Shown piece after piece: positions 16,829 through 26,778 of a stretch of DNA of 64,000 bases (positions are counted from its first letter, which is position 1; each line of letters begins with the position of its first letter). Both the position numbers and the translations under genes were made by a program. Source of the DNA: UPXZ01 sp047973025 (lineage in GTDB: Bacteria; Bacteroidota; Bacteroidia; Bacteroidales; Paludibacteraceae); NCBI GenBank assembly GCA_047973025.1, contig JBKEBE010000012.1, positions 1 through 64,000 on the forward strand. The letters run 5' to 3'. The notes below the pieces were generated by a model, which was not told the origin of the DNA, made no database searches, and worked only from the letters and a program-made list of their open reading frames with translations.

Positions 16829-17593
16829 ATGATGAGAAAAGAATTTAAAGAAAGACGACGACCGGAAAAGGAGATGATTTTCGGAGTTAGAGCAGTGATT
16901 GAAGCGTTGCAAGCAGGAAAGGAGATCGAAAAAATCATGATTCGGCGCGATATGACCAACGAGTTGTCAAGGTCGTTGATTGCCGCGTTAGAAGGGCGAG
17001 TAGTACCGATACAAAAAGTACCACTTGATAAATTAAACCTATTGACATCTAAAAACCATCAAGGTGTCATCGCTTTTATTTCGCCTGTAAGTTTTCAGCG
17101 GTTGGAAGACATTATTCCCTTTCTTTACGAGCAAGGCAGAGAGCCATTCGTAGTTGTACTTGACGGTGTAACGGATGTGCGAAACTTTGGAGCTATCGCG
17201 CGTACCTGCGAATGCGCCGGCGTGGATGCGTTGGTTGTTCCATCCAAAGGTGGAGCCGCCATCAATGCCGATGCGGTAAAAACATCAGCGGGAGCTTTGT
17301 TGAATATTCCGGTTTGTCGGGAAGATAATTTGAAAACAGCGTTGCGTTTCCTTTCCGACTCGGGATTAAAACTTGTCGCGGGCAACGAAAAGGCGAAAAA
17401 CAACTATACCGATGAAACCTACAAAGAACCGGTAGCATTAGTGATGGGTTCGGAAGAAGAAGGAGTCGCCCCCGAGCACTTAAAACTCTGCAATTCGTCG
17501 GTAAAGATACCGATTTTGGGAAAAATAGAATCGCTCAATGTGTCTGTTGCCGCCGGAATTATGATTTACGAAGTAGTCAAGCAACGGGTTTAG
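16829..17593 (+). CDS. rlmB: 23S rRNA (guanosine-2'-O-)-methyltransferase, RlmB/SpoU type
   Basis: SPOUT-class enzyme that methylates a ribose in 23S rRNA (G2251 in E. coli) using SAM. The 254-aa product has a short N-terminal substrate-binding domain (about 12-90, beginning FGVRAVIEAL). A knotted catalytic domain follows with motif 1 DVRNFGAIARTCE, motif 2 VALVMGSEEEGV and motif 3 IPILGKIESLNVSVAAGI. Two ATG codons open the gene (16829, 16832). It is close behind manA and ahead of a pseudouridine synthase, so two RNA-modification genes are adjacent. Confidence 0.93.
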   Translation: MMRKEFKERRRPEKEMIFGVRAVIEALQAGKEIEKIMIRRDMTNELSRSLIAALEGRVVPIQKVPLDKLNLLTSKNHQGVIAFISPVSFQRLEDIIPFLYEQGREPFVVVLDGVTDVRNFGAIARTCECAGVDALVVPSKGGAAINADAVKTSAGALLNIPVCREDNLKTALRFLSDSGLKLVAGNEKAKNNYTDETYKEPVALVMGSEEEGVAPEHLKLCNSSVKIPILGKIESLNVSVAAGIMIYEVVKQRV

Positions 17594-17651
17594 GTTTAAC
17601 TCATTCGAGTTTTGAAAATTAAAATTGCAAGAAAAATTCAACAAAAGGCAA

Positions 17652-18335
17652 ATGACAGTTTTATACGAAGATAATCATATCATTGCGGTAAATAAAAATT
17701 CATCGGAAATTGTACAAGGCGATAAAACCGGCGACAAACCGCTTTCGGAAATTGTTAAAAGTTACATTAAAGAAAAATATAATAAGCCGGGGGATGTTTT
17801 TCTGGGGGTAACGCATCGGTTGGATCGTCCGGTCAGTGGTGTGGTACTGTTTGCCCGAACCGGCAAAGCTTTGACGCGGCTTAACGACATGTTTCGAAAT
17901 CAGCAAGTTGAAAAAACGTATTGGGCTGTAATTCAGGAATTACCGAAACAACCCGAAGGTCGATTAGAACATTACCTTGTCCGAAATGAAAAGCAAAACA
18001 AATCGTATGCCTATAATTCTGAGAAACCGAATGCCAAGAAAGCGGTTTTGACCTATAAGTTAATCGCATCTTCTGACCGGTATCATTTGCTGGAAGTGAA
18101 ACTCGAGACCGGTCGCCATCATCAGATTAGATGTCAGTTGACAGCTATGGGATGCCCCATAAAAGGAGATTTGAAATACGGCGCGGCACGCTCCAATCCC
18201 AATGGCGGTATCAGTCTTCATGCACGCTCGGTCGAGTTTATTCATCCCGTCTCGAAAGATAAAATCCAAATCATCGCGCAAGTACCACAAGACGATAACT
18301 TATGGATTAGTTTCGAAAAGCAGTTAAGCCACTAA
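17652..18335 (+). CDS. RluA-family RNA pseudouridine synthase
   Basis: Converts uridine to pseudouridine in RNA. 227 aa from the ATG at 17652; a TTG at 17625 in frame is less likely. The catalytic motif HRLDRPVSG is at 55-63 with nucleophile Asp58. The later ETGRHHQIRCQL and GGISLHA blocks are characteristic of the RluA group. No N-terminal S4 domain is present, so this is a short single-domain member like RluA/RluC catalytic cores. rRNA versus tRNA target cannot be told from the sequence. Confidence 0.9.
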   Translation: MTVLYEDNHIIAVNKNSSEIVQGDKTGDKPLSEIVKSYIKEKYNKPGDVFLGVTHRLDRPVSGVVLFARTGKALTRLNDMFRNQQVEKTYWAVIQELPKQPEGRLEHYLVRNEKQNKSYAYNSEKPNAKKAVLTYKLIASSDRYHLLEVKLETGRHHQIRCQLTAMGCPIKGDLKYGAARSNPNGGISLHARSVEFIHPVSKDKIQIIAQVPQDDNLWISFEKQLSH

Positions 18336-18398
18336 AGCGAGGATTTTATCCCTTTTTACTATCTTTACACTCTTTTTCTCGATATTTTATCCAAAAAT

Positions 18399-20225
18399 AT
18401 GCTAAAAGACCACCCGAAAGGAATATATGTAGCTTTCGCCACCAATATAGGCGAGCGATTCGCTTTTTATATTATGATGGCGGTTTTGTCGCTTTTCTTG
18501 CAGGCAAAATACGGGCTTACAGTCGCGCAAACCGGCGATTATTACAGTTGGTTTTATTTTGGCATTTATGCCATGGCGCTGCTGGGCGGAGCAGCCGCGG
18601 ACTGGATGCGCCGCTACAAATCGGTTATCCTTATCGGTCAGATTTTGATGATAATCGGCTATGTCCTTATTGCGATGCCTTTTATGTCTTTTACCGGCTC
18701 TATGATTGCGTTATTTGTCATTGCTTTGGGAAACGGATTGTTCAAAGGGAATTTACAGGTTGTGTTGGGACAGTTGTACAATGGCAAAAAATACGAAAAG
18801 TTGCGTGATTCTGCCTTTCTGTTTTTTTACATGGGCATCAATGTCGGTGCTTTTTTAGCACCTTATATCGCTACAAACATTCGAGATTGGTGGCTTTCTC
18901 AACATGGATTTCTGTACGACAGTAGTTTGCCCGCGTTGTGTCATCAATTTATAAATAATTCGCTTGCAGACACCACTCAGTTTCAGTCATTGGCACAGAA
19001 AGTAAGCCTCGAAAGCACCGATTTTTTAACCCTGAACGACTTCGCTCACAAATACATCCAAGTCTTCTCTCAAGGCTACAATTGGGCATTTGGATTAGCC
19101 GCGTTCGCTATGCTCGCGTCTTTATTTGTTTTTCTTGTTTTCAATAAAAATCTTCCCGATAATAAAGCGAAACAAACAACAAAGCAGTTTGTTGAATCCT
19201 TTCAAATCAAACAGCCCCTAAAGCAAAAAAGAGTGTTAATCACGGTTAGCTCCATGATTATTCTTACCATTCTTGTTTTTCAGTTGATACCTGCTTTAGA
19301 TATTGGCGGTAAGCTCGGATTGAGTTTCGCTGTGGGACTATTTATAGCGTTTCTGGCATTCATATACCTCATGTCCACAGACAAAGAACGTCCTACGGTA
19401 ATTTCACTGATATTTCTTTTTGTGATAACAGTTTTCTTCTGGATGGTCTTTAATCAAAACGGACTGGTACTGACACAATATGCCTTGGAATATACTCAAA
19501 AAGAAGTAGGTGCTTTTACGTATCTGTTTTTTGACTTCGAGTCCACGTTGTGCATTGGTCTGTGTATAATCGGATTATTTTTATTGTTTCGTCACAAATC
19601 CACGCTTCGATACCGATTTATTGGCGCGGGAATCACGGCTGTTTTCGCAGGAATTTGTGTTTATTTTGTTCGTACATCTTCCGGTGTCAATACAATTTCG
19701 CCTGAGATATTTCAGGCTTTCAATCCTTTATTTGTTTTGCTGTTGACACCGATTATAATTTGTTTTTTTAGATTTCTAAACCGGCACGGACTTGAGCCTT
19801 CGGTACCGCGAAAAATCGTGATTGGTTTGATCATAGCAGGGTTGGCTTTTGTGCTTCCTTTGATAAGTTCGCGTTCTGCAATTTCGCCATTCAAACTCGA
19901 TGGAGTGCTGATTCCTGAAGATTCGCGCGTATCGCCCTACTGGCTGATGGGTACGTATCTTATGCTGACAATAGGAGAAATTTTTTTAAGTCCGATGGGT
20001 GCTTCTTTTGTTTCAAAGGTTTCTCCAAAACGATTTCAAGGACTTATGCAGGGTGGCTGGCTGTTTACTACGGCTGTTGGAAGCAAGTTTTTGGTCGTAG
20101 GAAGTTACCTGTGGGACAAAGTCGAACTATATGTTCTTTGGGGAATATTCGCGCTCATTTGTATTGTTTCTGCCGTTATCGTATTTTCCATCATCAAACG
20201 ATTGGAACAGACAACAAGATATTAA
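18399..20225 (+). CDS. POT/PTR-family proton-coupled peptide transporter (long form)
   Basis: Inner-membrane proton-driven di/tripeptide importer of the MFS. The 608-aa product begins with the POT signature region NIGERFAFYIM (ExxER-type motif in helix 1). FYMGINVGAFLAPYI is the second signature. About 14 hydrophobic segments are present, more than the usual 12, with a soluble insert near 168-225. Downstream lies a close paralogue (20414-21946). The N-terminal starts of both proteins align residue for residue (HPKG, GERF, YIMM/YTMM). It lies 63 bp after the pseudouridine synthase. Confidence 0.88.
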   Translation: MLKDHPKGIYVAFATNIGERFAFYIMMAVLSLFLQAKYGLTVAQTGDYYSWFYFGIYAMALLGGAAADWMRRYKSVILIGQILMIIGYVLIAMPFMSFTGSMIALFVIALGNGLFKGNLQVVLGQLYNGKKYEKLRDSAFLFFYMGINVGAFLAPYIATNIRDWWLSQHGFLYDSSLPALCHQFINNSLADTTQFQSLAQKVSLESTDFLTLNDFAHKYIQVFSQGYNWAFGLAAFAMLASLFVFLVFNKNLPDNKAKQTTKQFVESFQIKQPLKQKRVLITVSSMIILTILVFQLIPALDIGGKLGLSFAVGLFIAFLAFIYLMSTDKERPTVISLIFLFVITVFFWMVFNQNGLVLTQYALEYTQKEVGAFTYLFFDFESTLCIGLCIIGLFLLFRHKSTLRYRFIGAGITAVFAGICVYFVRTSSGVNTISPEIFQAFNPLFVLLLTPIIICFFRFLNRHGLEPSVPRKIVIGLIIAGLAFVLPLISSRSAISPFKLDGVLIPEDSRVSPYWLMGTYLMLTIGEIFLSPMGASFVSKVSPKRFQGLMQGGWLFTTAVGSKFLVVGSYLWDKVELYVLWGIFALICIVSAVIVFSIIKRLEQTTRY

Positions 20226-20359
20226 CCAGGCGGGTTAATAACGACATTTTTTTACGTGTCAAAGTATTCATAAACAGCTATTTGTGTAGAATAATATCAC
20301 GTTATATTAGTGTCGGGTTAATAAGTAAATATTCCAATTAAAGATTCAACAAATTTTCC

Positions 20360-20367
20360 TATATTTG
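20360..20367 (+). promoter_or_regulatory. -7 element for the second POT gene
   Basis: TATATTTG, about 47 bp before the ATG at 20414. The upstream TTTG element is not present at the expected distance. Confidence 0.45.
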
Positions 20368-20413
20368 CGACTGAAAAAATCGTATAATTATAACTAAAAT
20401 AAACTAAAAAAGT

Positions 20414-21946
20414 ATGTTTAAAAATCATCCTAAAGGGTTACTCGCCGCTTCATTGGCGAATATGGGCGAACGCTTCGGCTTCTACACCATGATGGCGATT
20501 CTGACCCTTTTCTTAATGGCAAAATTCGGATTGGACGAAATCAATGCCGGAATCATTTATTCTATTTTCTACGCATCTATCTACTTATTAGCACTTGTGG
20601 GCGGACTTATCGCGGACAAGACCCGCAAATACAAAGGCGCGATTCTGACCGGATTGATATTGATGACTTTGGGTTATCTCATCATTGCCATTCCTACGCC
20701 TACGCCGGTTCCACAAGGACAATTCGCTCTACTGCTCGGTATTACCTGTTTAGGCTTGCTGGTAATTGCTTTTGGCAACGGACTTTTCAAAGGAAATTTG
20801 CAGGCGCTTGTCGGACAAATGTACGACGACCCGAAATACAGCAATTTGCGCGATTCCGGATTCCAATGGTTCTATATGTTTATCAACGTGGGTGCTATCT
20901 TCGCTCCGTTTATTGCCATGGGTGTACGGAACTGGTGGGTCGGCAGGAACGGATTTGCCTACAACGGCGACTTGCCCGCGCTCGCGCATCAGCAATTAGG
21001 CGGCACCATTACGCCCGAAGCATCGGCTCGTTTGCAAGATCTTGCCACGCAAGTAGGATACACGGGAACCGATTTGAGCGCGTTCAGCAGTCAATATTTG
21101 AATGTATTTACCACAGGATTTCATTATGCCTTTGGTGTTGCAATCATCGCGATGCTTATTTCGCTGATCATCTACGTGGTAAACAAAAAAATGTTTCCGG
21201 AGCCGAAAGCAAAGGTTGACAATGTAGCCGGAACCACCGAAAATGAGATGAGCGTACAAGAAATCAAACAACGATTGTATGCCTTATTTGCTGTGTTTGG
21301 CGTGGTTATTTTCTTCTGGTTCTCTTTTCATCAAAATGGTCTTACGCTGACTTACTTCGCAAAAGATTTTACTGACCTGAGCCAATTAAAAATTAATCTG
21401 GGATTTGTAACGCTTGAAGGAGCAGAAATTTTCCAATCTTTCAATCCGTTCTTTGTTGTATTCCTAACGTTTATCGTAGTAGGATTCTTCGGTTGGTTAA
21501 GGGCTAAAGGCAAAGAGCCGTCCACACCCCGCAAAATCGCTATCGGTATGGGGATAGCAGCTTTAGCTTATATCGTTATGGCTGTGGGTTCCATCGGATT
21601 GCCCACAAAAGACGAAGTGGACGCAATGGGGGGACTTCCAAACGCAGATCGCGTAACGCCGTGGCTGTTAATAGGAACCTATTTTATTCTTACCGTAGCG
21701 GAACTATTTATCAGCCCGCTCGGGATTTCATTCGTATCCAAAGTAGCTCCCCCTAAGTATCAGGGAATCATGCAGGGAGCTTGGCTCGGGGCAACCGCTA
21801 TTGGGAATAGTTTATTGGTAATTGGAGCCATATTCTATAAAAATATATCTATGACAGCGACATGGAGTGTATTCGTGGCAGCGTGTCTCATTTCAATGTT
21901 TACGATGCTTGCCATGGTCAAATGGCTTGAAAGAGTAGCGAAGTAA
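20414..21946 (+). CDS. POT/PTR-family proton-coupled peptide transporter
   Basis: 510-aa MFS peptide transporter, tandem paralogue of the gene just upstream. Signature regions: NMGERFGFYTMM in helix 1, NGLFKGNLQALVGQMY, and FYMFINVGAIFAPFIAMG. It is about 100 residues shorter than its neighbour, close to the usual POT length. It has its own promoter element and a strong terminator, so it can be expressed independently. Substrate range (di- or tripeptides) is inferred from the family only. Confidence 0.92.
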   Translation: MFKNHPKGLLAASLANMGERFGFYTMMAILTLFLMAKFGLDEINAGIIYSIFYASIYLLALVGGLIADKTRKYKGAILTGLILMTLGYLIIAIPTPTPVPQGQFALLLGITCLGLLVIAFGNGLFKGNLQALVGQMYDDPKYSNLRDSGFQWFYMFINVGAIFAPFIAMGVRNWWVGRNGFAYNGDLPALAHQQLGGTITPEASARLQDLATQVGYTGTDLSAFSSQYLNVFTTGFHYAFGVAIIAMLISLIIYVVNKKMFPEPKAKVDNVAGTTENEMSVQEIKQRLYALFAVFGVVIFFWFSFHQNGLTLTYFAKDFTDLSQLKINLGFVTLEGAEIFQSFNPFFVVFLTFIVVGFFGWLRAKGKEPSTPRKIAIGMGIAALAYIVMAVGSIGLPTKDEVDAMGGLPNADRVTPWLLIGTYFILTVAELFISPLGISFVSKVAPPKYQGIMQGAWLGATAIGNSLLVIGAIFYKNISMTATWSVFVAACLISMFTMLAMVKWLERVAK

Positions 21947-21972
21947 AAAAAATGATTCGTCAAACGCAAAAC

Positions 21973-22008
21973 AGCCCGATTTTATTTTAATCGGGCTATT
22001 TTTATTTT
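21973..22008. terminator. Bidirectional terminator between POT and CDF genes
   Basis: AGCCCGATT (21973-21981) and AATCGGGCT (21989-21997) form a 9-bp stem. T-rich tracts flank both sides (ATTTTTATTTT rightward, GTTTTG leftward). It overlaps the stop of the convergent CDF gene. Confidence 0.75.
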
Positions 22009-22925
22009 CTAACACTTTTCTTCTTTCTGTCTATGCCAATATCGTGCATCGAAACCGGATCTTCTATCGGCTCTATGTGTGTGGAAACCGTAACCGGCTC
22101 GTTGAAAAGTTCTTCCACATGTACTTCCACCGAATCAGCGATGTCATGTCCGGTCTGTACCGTCCATTTTCCGGGCATTAGCAGGTGGAAAGAAATAAAT
22201 TTTCGCTGTCCGGCTTGGCGTGTCATCAGCGAATGATAGCCCACATCCTTATTTTTCAACGTATCTAAGTAGTCGGTAACGATTCTCAACTCATTTTCCG
22301 GAATCGATACGTCCATAAGTCCGTTGGCAGATTGTTTCAGCAATTTGAAACCAGTCCACACAATATTGATAGCGACTAAAATAGCAATGATGGGGTCAAC
22401 GATAAGCCAGCCTGTAAGTTTTACTAATCCGATGGCGACAATCACGCCTACGGTTGTCCACACATCGGTCATCAAGTGCTTTCCGTCCGCTTCCAGCAGA
22501 ATCGAGTTGTACTTTTTGCCATTTTTTATCAATATTAAGGCTACGCTCAAATTGACTAAAGAAGCGACTAACGAAATCAAAAGTCCCAATCCAACATTTT
22601 CAATCTCAGTTGGATCGAACAATTTAGGTACAGCCGTCCAAATGATGCTCGCGGCAGCGACCAGTATTAAGCCACCTTCGATGGCACTTGAAAAATATTC
22701 CGCTTTGGAATGTCCAAATTCATGGTCTTCGTCAGCCGGCTTCTCAGCCAAATGTATCATTACCAAAGCGATTATGGCAGCAATCAGATTTACGCAGGAC
22801 TCAAGTGCATCAGACAGTAATCCCATTGACCCTGTGTATAAATAAGCGGAGAATTTGAGTGCAATCGTAATTACGGCGGCAGCAATAGAAAGATAAGCAA
22901 ATTTTTTAAGAGACGTTTTTGGCAT
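22002..22925 (-). CDS. Cation diffusion facilitator (CDF) transporter
   Basis: 307-aa inner-membrane metal/proton antiporter of the CDF family. It has six hydrophobic segments within 8-205 and a cytosolic C-terminal domain (about 210-295, containing HSLMTRQAGQRKFISFHLLMPG). In helix 5 the metal site reads HLMTD (H150, D154), as in zinc transporters. In helix 2 the pair that is usually H/D-xxx-D reads E42-xxx-N46 within SDALESCVN. This deviates from zinc-type CDFs and leaves the metal uncertain. It starts 9 bp after purL, in the same direction, so it is probably cotranscribed with purL. Confidence 0.88.
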   Translation of the reverse strand: MPKTSLKKFAYLSIAAAVITIALKFSAYLYTGSMGLLSDALESCVNLIAAIIALVMIHLAEKPADEDHEFGHSKAEYFSSAIEGGLILVAAASIIWTAVPKLFDPTEIENVGLGLLISLVASLVNLSVALILIKNGKKYNSILLEADGKHLMTDVWTTVGVIVAIGLVKLTGWLIVDPIIAILVAINIVWTGFKLLKQSANGLMDVSIPENELRIVTDYLDTLKNKDVGYHSLMTRQAGQRKFISFHLLMPGKWTVQTGHDIADSVEVHVEELFNEPVTVSTHIEPIEDPVSMHDIGIDRKKKSVRK

Positions 22926-22934
22926 CGGTAATTT

Positions 22935-25900
22935 TTATTTTTGTTTTTTTACCCATTCGCGCGCGTTGACAAAAGCTTCTATCCAAGGCGTAATCTCATC
23001 TGAATGTACGCGAGACGAAGGATAGTGAGCGCACTGCCAAGGAAAGATGGCGCGTTCAAGGTGTGGCATCATCGCCAGATGTCGTCCATCAGCAGAGCAG
23101 ATTCCCGCTGTGCTGAAATCTGAGCCGTTCGGATTAGCCGGATAGCTATCGTAGTTGTATTTTGCGACAATGTTATACGCCTTTTCACCCATCGGAAGTG
23201 AAAACTTTCCTTCGCCATGAGCTACCCAGATTCCTAATTTACTGCCGGACAACGACCTAAACATGACCGAGTTATTTTCAGGAATATTTACCGAGACATA
23301 TTCGCTTTCAAACTTACGACTGTCGTTGTGAAGCATCTTGGCTCGTTTCTCGTGTTCGGGATGAATCAGATTGAGTTCCACCATGAGTTGGCAACCGTTA
23401 CAGATCCCTAAACTTAACGTATCGGAACGTTTGTAGAAATTCCGAAGTGCTGATTTGGCTTTATCGTTGTACCGGAAACCGCCCGCCCAGCCTTTGGCTG
23501 ATCCAAGCACATCGGAGTTGGAGAATCCGCCACAGAAAACGATTAAACTCACATTTTCAAGCGTTTCCCTTCCGGAAGCCAAGTCGGTCATGGTTACATC
23601 TTTCACATCAAATCCGGCTAAGTAAAGAGCGTAAGCCATTTCACGTTCGCCGTTGGTACCTTTTTCGCGGATAATGGCGGCGGTAGTCCCACTTGGTTGC
23701 CGATCAGTGGACAAATCGTATTGCGATAATTTTCCTTTAAACTGATTTGGAAAGTTAAACTCCAAGGGTTGTGCTTTGTAATTTTCAAAACGTTCTTTGG
23801 CTTTGACTTCGCCACTTTGTTTTTGGTCTAACAGATAGGACGGTTTATACCAAAGGTCTCGCATTTCATTGATGGCGAACGAATATCCCTGCTTTTTCTT
23901 GTGAATTTCCAAACGACGTTCCGGGATGGGTTTAGCTATGACGGAAAAACCAATACCGTTGGATTTTAATATTTTTTCAACTGCCTGCTTGTCTTTTACC
24001 TGAATGAGAACACCCGGATTCTCGGCAAACAGGATATTAATTAGCGACTGTTCGGAAATTCCATCCAGATTCACGCTCAATCCGCCATTCACATTCGCGA
24101 AACACATCTCCAGCAATGCCGTAATCATTCCACCGGCTGAAATATCGTGTCCGGCAAGAATCCTATTTTTATTTATCAGCTCTTGAATGGTGTCGAATGC
24201 CGCTTTGAAATATTCGGGATCTTTTACAGTCGGGGCTTCATTGCCGATTTTGCCAAGTGTTTGAGCCAAAACGGAACCGCCAAGCTTGTGGCTGTCAAAC
24301 GAAAAATCGATGTAATAGAATGCGGAATCTTCATCGTTTACCATGACAGGAGACACTACTTTGCGAATATCCGACACTTCGGCACCGGCAGAAATAATGA
24401 CCGTTCCTGGCGAAAATACTTTCTCTCCGTTCGGATATTTTTGGGTCATGGAAAGGCTGTCTTTTCCGGTAGGGATGTTAATCTCAAGCGCACAGGCAAA
24501 GTCGCTACACGCTTCTACGGCTTTGTAAAGTCGCGCGTCTTCACCCTGATTTTTGCTGGGCCACATCCAGTTGGCGGAAAGCGAAACACTGTCCAATCCT
24601 TTGGCGAGTGGCACCCACACGATATTGGTAAGCGCTTCGGCAACGGCAAGAACCGAGCCGGCTGCCGGGTCAATCAACGCTGCCTGTGGCGCGTGTCCGA
24701 TGGAAGTAGCAATACCCGATTTGCCGCGATAATCCAATGCCACTACGCCAAGGTCATTTAGCGGTAGTTGGATTTCGCCGGCACACTGTTGACGGGCTAC
24801 TTTTCCCGTTACGGAACGATCCACTTTATTCGTCAGCCAATCTTTACAAGCTACGGCTTCCATTTGAAGCACTTGCTGCAAATAGGTCAGTAACAAATTT
24901 TCATCTACGACAACGTCATTAAATTTTTCTTCAATGGTAGCGTCCGTGATCGTAGTGCGCGGCGGTTTGCCGATAAGATAGGCGAGTTGTAAGTCAATGG
25001 GATTTTTTCCGTCTTTTTGTTTGAAGACAAACTGCAGATCGTCGGTAGTCTCGCCCACTGCGTAGAAAGGAGCCCTTTCACGTAACGCTATCCGTCTGAT
25101 TCGGTCAACATTTTGTTTCTCCACGAGCAAGCCCATTCGTTCCTGACTTTCATTTCCGATAATTTCTTTCGCGCTCAATGTCGTGTCTCCAATGGGAAGT
25201 TTGTCTATTTCGACGACTCCACCGGTAGTCTCGACCAATTCCGACAGGCAGTTCAGATGTCCGCCCGCACCGTGGTCGTGGATGGAAACGATGGGATTGT
25301 TGTCGCTTTCGGCTAAAGCACGGATTACATTCGATACGCGTTTTTGCATTTCGGGGTTGGCGCGCTGTACAGCATTCAGTTCAATCGCATTGTCGTACTG
25401 CCCTGTCTCTACCGATGATACAGCACCACCGCCCATTCCGATGCGGTAGTTATCGCCCCCCATTACGATAACTTCTTCGCCCGGTTTCGGCTCGCCCTTT
25501 AGCGCATCGCTCTTGTTGGCGAAGCCTACGCCGCCGGCAAGCATGATGACTTTGTCGTATCCGAATTTTTTATTGTTCTCTTTGTGTTCAAAAGTAAGTA
25601 ACGAACCACAAATCAACGGCTGACCGAATTTATTTCCGAAATCGGAAGCGCCATCGGATGCTTTAATCAAAATCTGCGCGGGTGTTTGATACAGCCAGGA
25701 CCTTTCAGGCATTGCATTTAACTCCAACCCGTTTAAACGCGGATTGGATGTCATATATACGGCGGTTCCTGCGATAGGCAGGCTTGCTTTTCCTCCGCCG
25801 AGACGGTCGCGAATCTCGCCACCGGTACCGGTAGCCGCGCCGTTGAATGGTTCTACGGTAGTCGGAAAATTATGGGTCTCGGCTTTCAGCGAAATGACCG

Positions 25901-26621
25901 ATTCGATTCTCTTTGTGGCAAAAAAATCAGGTTTATCGTCCGATTTGGGTGCGAATTGCTCTATTACGGGACCTTGATTGAAAGCGACATTGTCTTTGTA
26001 TGCCGATACAAGGTCGTTGGGATTCTCGGCTGATGTTTTTTTGATTAATTTGAAAAGGGTAGATTCTTTTGCTTCGCCATCAATGATGAATTGTCCGTTG
26101 AAAATTTTGTGCCGGCAATGTTCGGAATTGACTTGAGAAAATCCGAAGACTTCACTGTCTGTTAATTTTCTGCCTATTTTCCGGCTTACTTCTTCCAAAT
26201 ATTCTATTTCGTCTTCACTTAGCGCAAGACCTTCTTGTAGGTTGTAAGTGGCAATATCGTCTATGTAAATGATTGCTTCCGGGAGTTTGTTTACGGTAAA
26301 AATATTTTGATCGAGTGTGTCATAAACGCGCTGAAGCATAGGGTCATGCTCTATTTCTTCACATTCAGATACCGGTATATATTCTTCAATTCGTGTAACT
26401 CCCGTTATTCCCATGGTTTGCGTTATTTCTACCGCGTTCGTACTCCACGGAGTAATCATTTCCCGACGTGGTCCGATGAATTTGCCGGTAAGCGTTTCTT
26501 GATTGAGCAACTCCGCGTCGCCAAAAAGCCATCGGAGTTTTTTTATGTTTTCGCCGGTAAATGGTTGGGTTGCTTGTACCGCGTAAATTTTTGGATCGGA
26601 TGTACGGAAAAAGGCAATCAT
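22935..26621 (-). CDS. purL: Phosphoribosylformylglycinamidine synthase (single-chain PurL)
   Basis: Fourth step of purine synthesis: converts FGAR, glutamine and ATP to FGAM. 1228 aa, the large fused form in which synthetase and glutaminase are one chain. Features: N-terminal PurS-like part; first synthetase half with ETHNFPTTVEPFNGAATGTGG; IHDHGAGGHLN; second half with INIPTGKDSLSM; C-terminal class I glutaminase with nucleophile Cys1074 (GICNGCQ) and His1187/Glu1189 (MPHLE). A CDF transporter gene follows 9 bp downstream. Confidence 0.97.
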   Translation of the reverse strand: MIAFFRTSDPKIYAVQATQPFTGENIKKLRWLFGDAELLNQETLTGKFIGPRREMITPWSTNAVEITQTMGITGVTRIEEYIPVSECEEIEHDPMLQRVYDTLDQNIFTVNKLPEAIIYIDDIATYNLQEGLALSEDEIEYLEEVSRKIGRKLTDSEVFGFSQVNSEHCRHKIFNGQFIIDGEAKESTLFKLIKKTSAENPNDLVSAYKDNVAFNQGPVIEQFAPKSDDKPDFFATKRIESVISLKAETHNFPTTVEPFNGAATGTGGEIRDRLGGGKASLPIAGTAVYMTSNPRLNGLELNAMPERSWLYQTPAQILIKASDGASDFGNKFGQPLICGSLLTFEHKENNKKFGYDKVIMLAGGVGFANKSDALKGEPKPGEEVIVMGGDNYRIGMGGGAVSSVETGQYDNAIELNAVQRANPEMQKRVSNVIRALAESDNNPIVSIHDHGAGGHLNCLSELVETTGGVVEIDKLPIGDTTLSAKEIIGNESQERMGLLVEKQNVDRIRRIALRERAPFYAVGETTDDLQFVFKQKDGKNPIDLQLAYLIGKPPRTTITDATIEEKFNDVVVDENLLLTYLQQVLQMEAVACKDWLTNKVDRSVTGKVARQQCAGEIQLPLNDLGVVALDYRGKSGIATSIGHAPQAALIDPAAGSVLAVAEALTNIVWVPLAKGLDSVSLSANWMWPSKNQGEDARLYKAVEACSDFACALEINIPTGKDSLSMTQKYPNGEKVFSPGTVIISAGAEVSDIRKVVSPVMVNDEDSAFYYIDFSFDSHKLGGSVLAQTLGKIGNEAPTVKDPEYFKAAFDTIQELINKNRILAGHDISAGGMITALLEMCFANVNGGLSVNLDGISEQSLINILFAENPGVLIQVKDKQAVEKILKSNGIGFSVIAKPIPERRLEIHKKKQGYSFAINEMRDLWYKPSYLLDQKQSGEVKAKERFENYKAQPLEFNFPNQFKGKLSQYDLSTDRQPSGTTAAIIREKGTNGEREMAYALYLAGFDVKDVTMTDLASGRETLENVSLIVFCGGFSNSDVLGSAKGWAGGFRYNDKAKSALRNFYKRSDTLSLGICNGCQLMVELNLIHPEHEKRAKMLHNDSRKFESEYVSVNIPENNSVMFRSLSGSKLGIWVAHGEGKFSLPMGEKAYNIVAKYNYDSYPANPNGSDFSTAGICSADGRHLAMMPHLERAIFPWQCAHYPSSRVHSDEITPWIEAFVNAREWVKKQK

Positions 26622-26709
26622 GTTCTTGAAATCGGTTTATAAAATGATGAGAATAAAAATGAATTTTATTAGGGAAAAGAGACAAAGAGCGATTTTACTT
26701 TTCGAGCTA

Positions 26710-26717
26710 CAAAGGTA
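26710..26717 (-). promoter_or_regulatory. Candidate -7 element for purL
   Basis: Reads TACCTTTG on the minus strand, about 90 bp upstream of the purL ATG. No purine riboswitch-like structure was recognised in the leader. Confidence 0.4.
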
Positions 26718-26778
26718 ATCAATTTTGAGCGAGTAGTAACCTTGAATTAGAATTTAGAGACACTCTTTTGACGCGCTT

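Noticed and set aside
24147..24761. 204-codon plus-strand frame
   Set aside because: Antisense to purL, which is intact and conserved over its full length.
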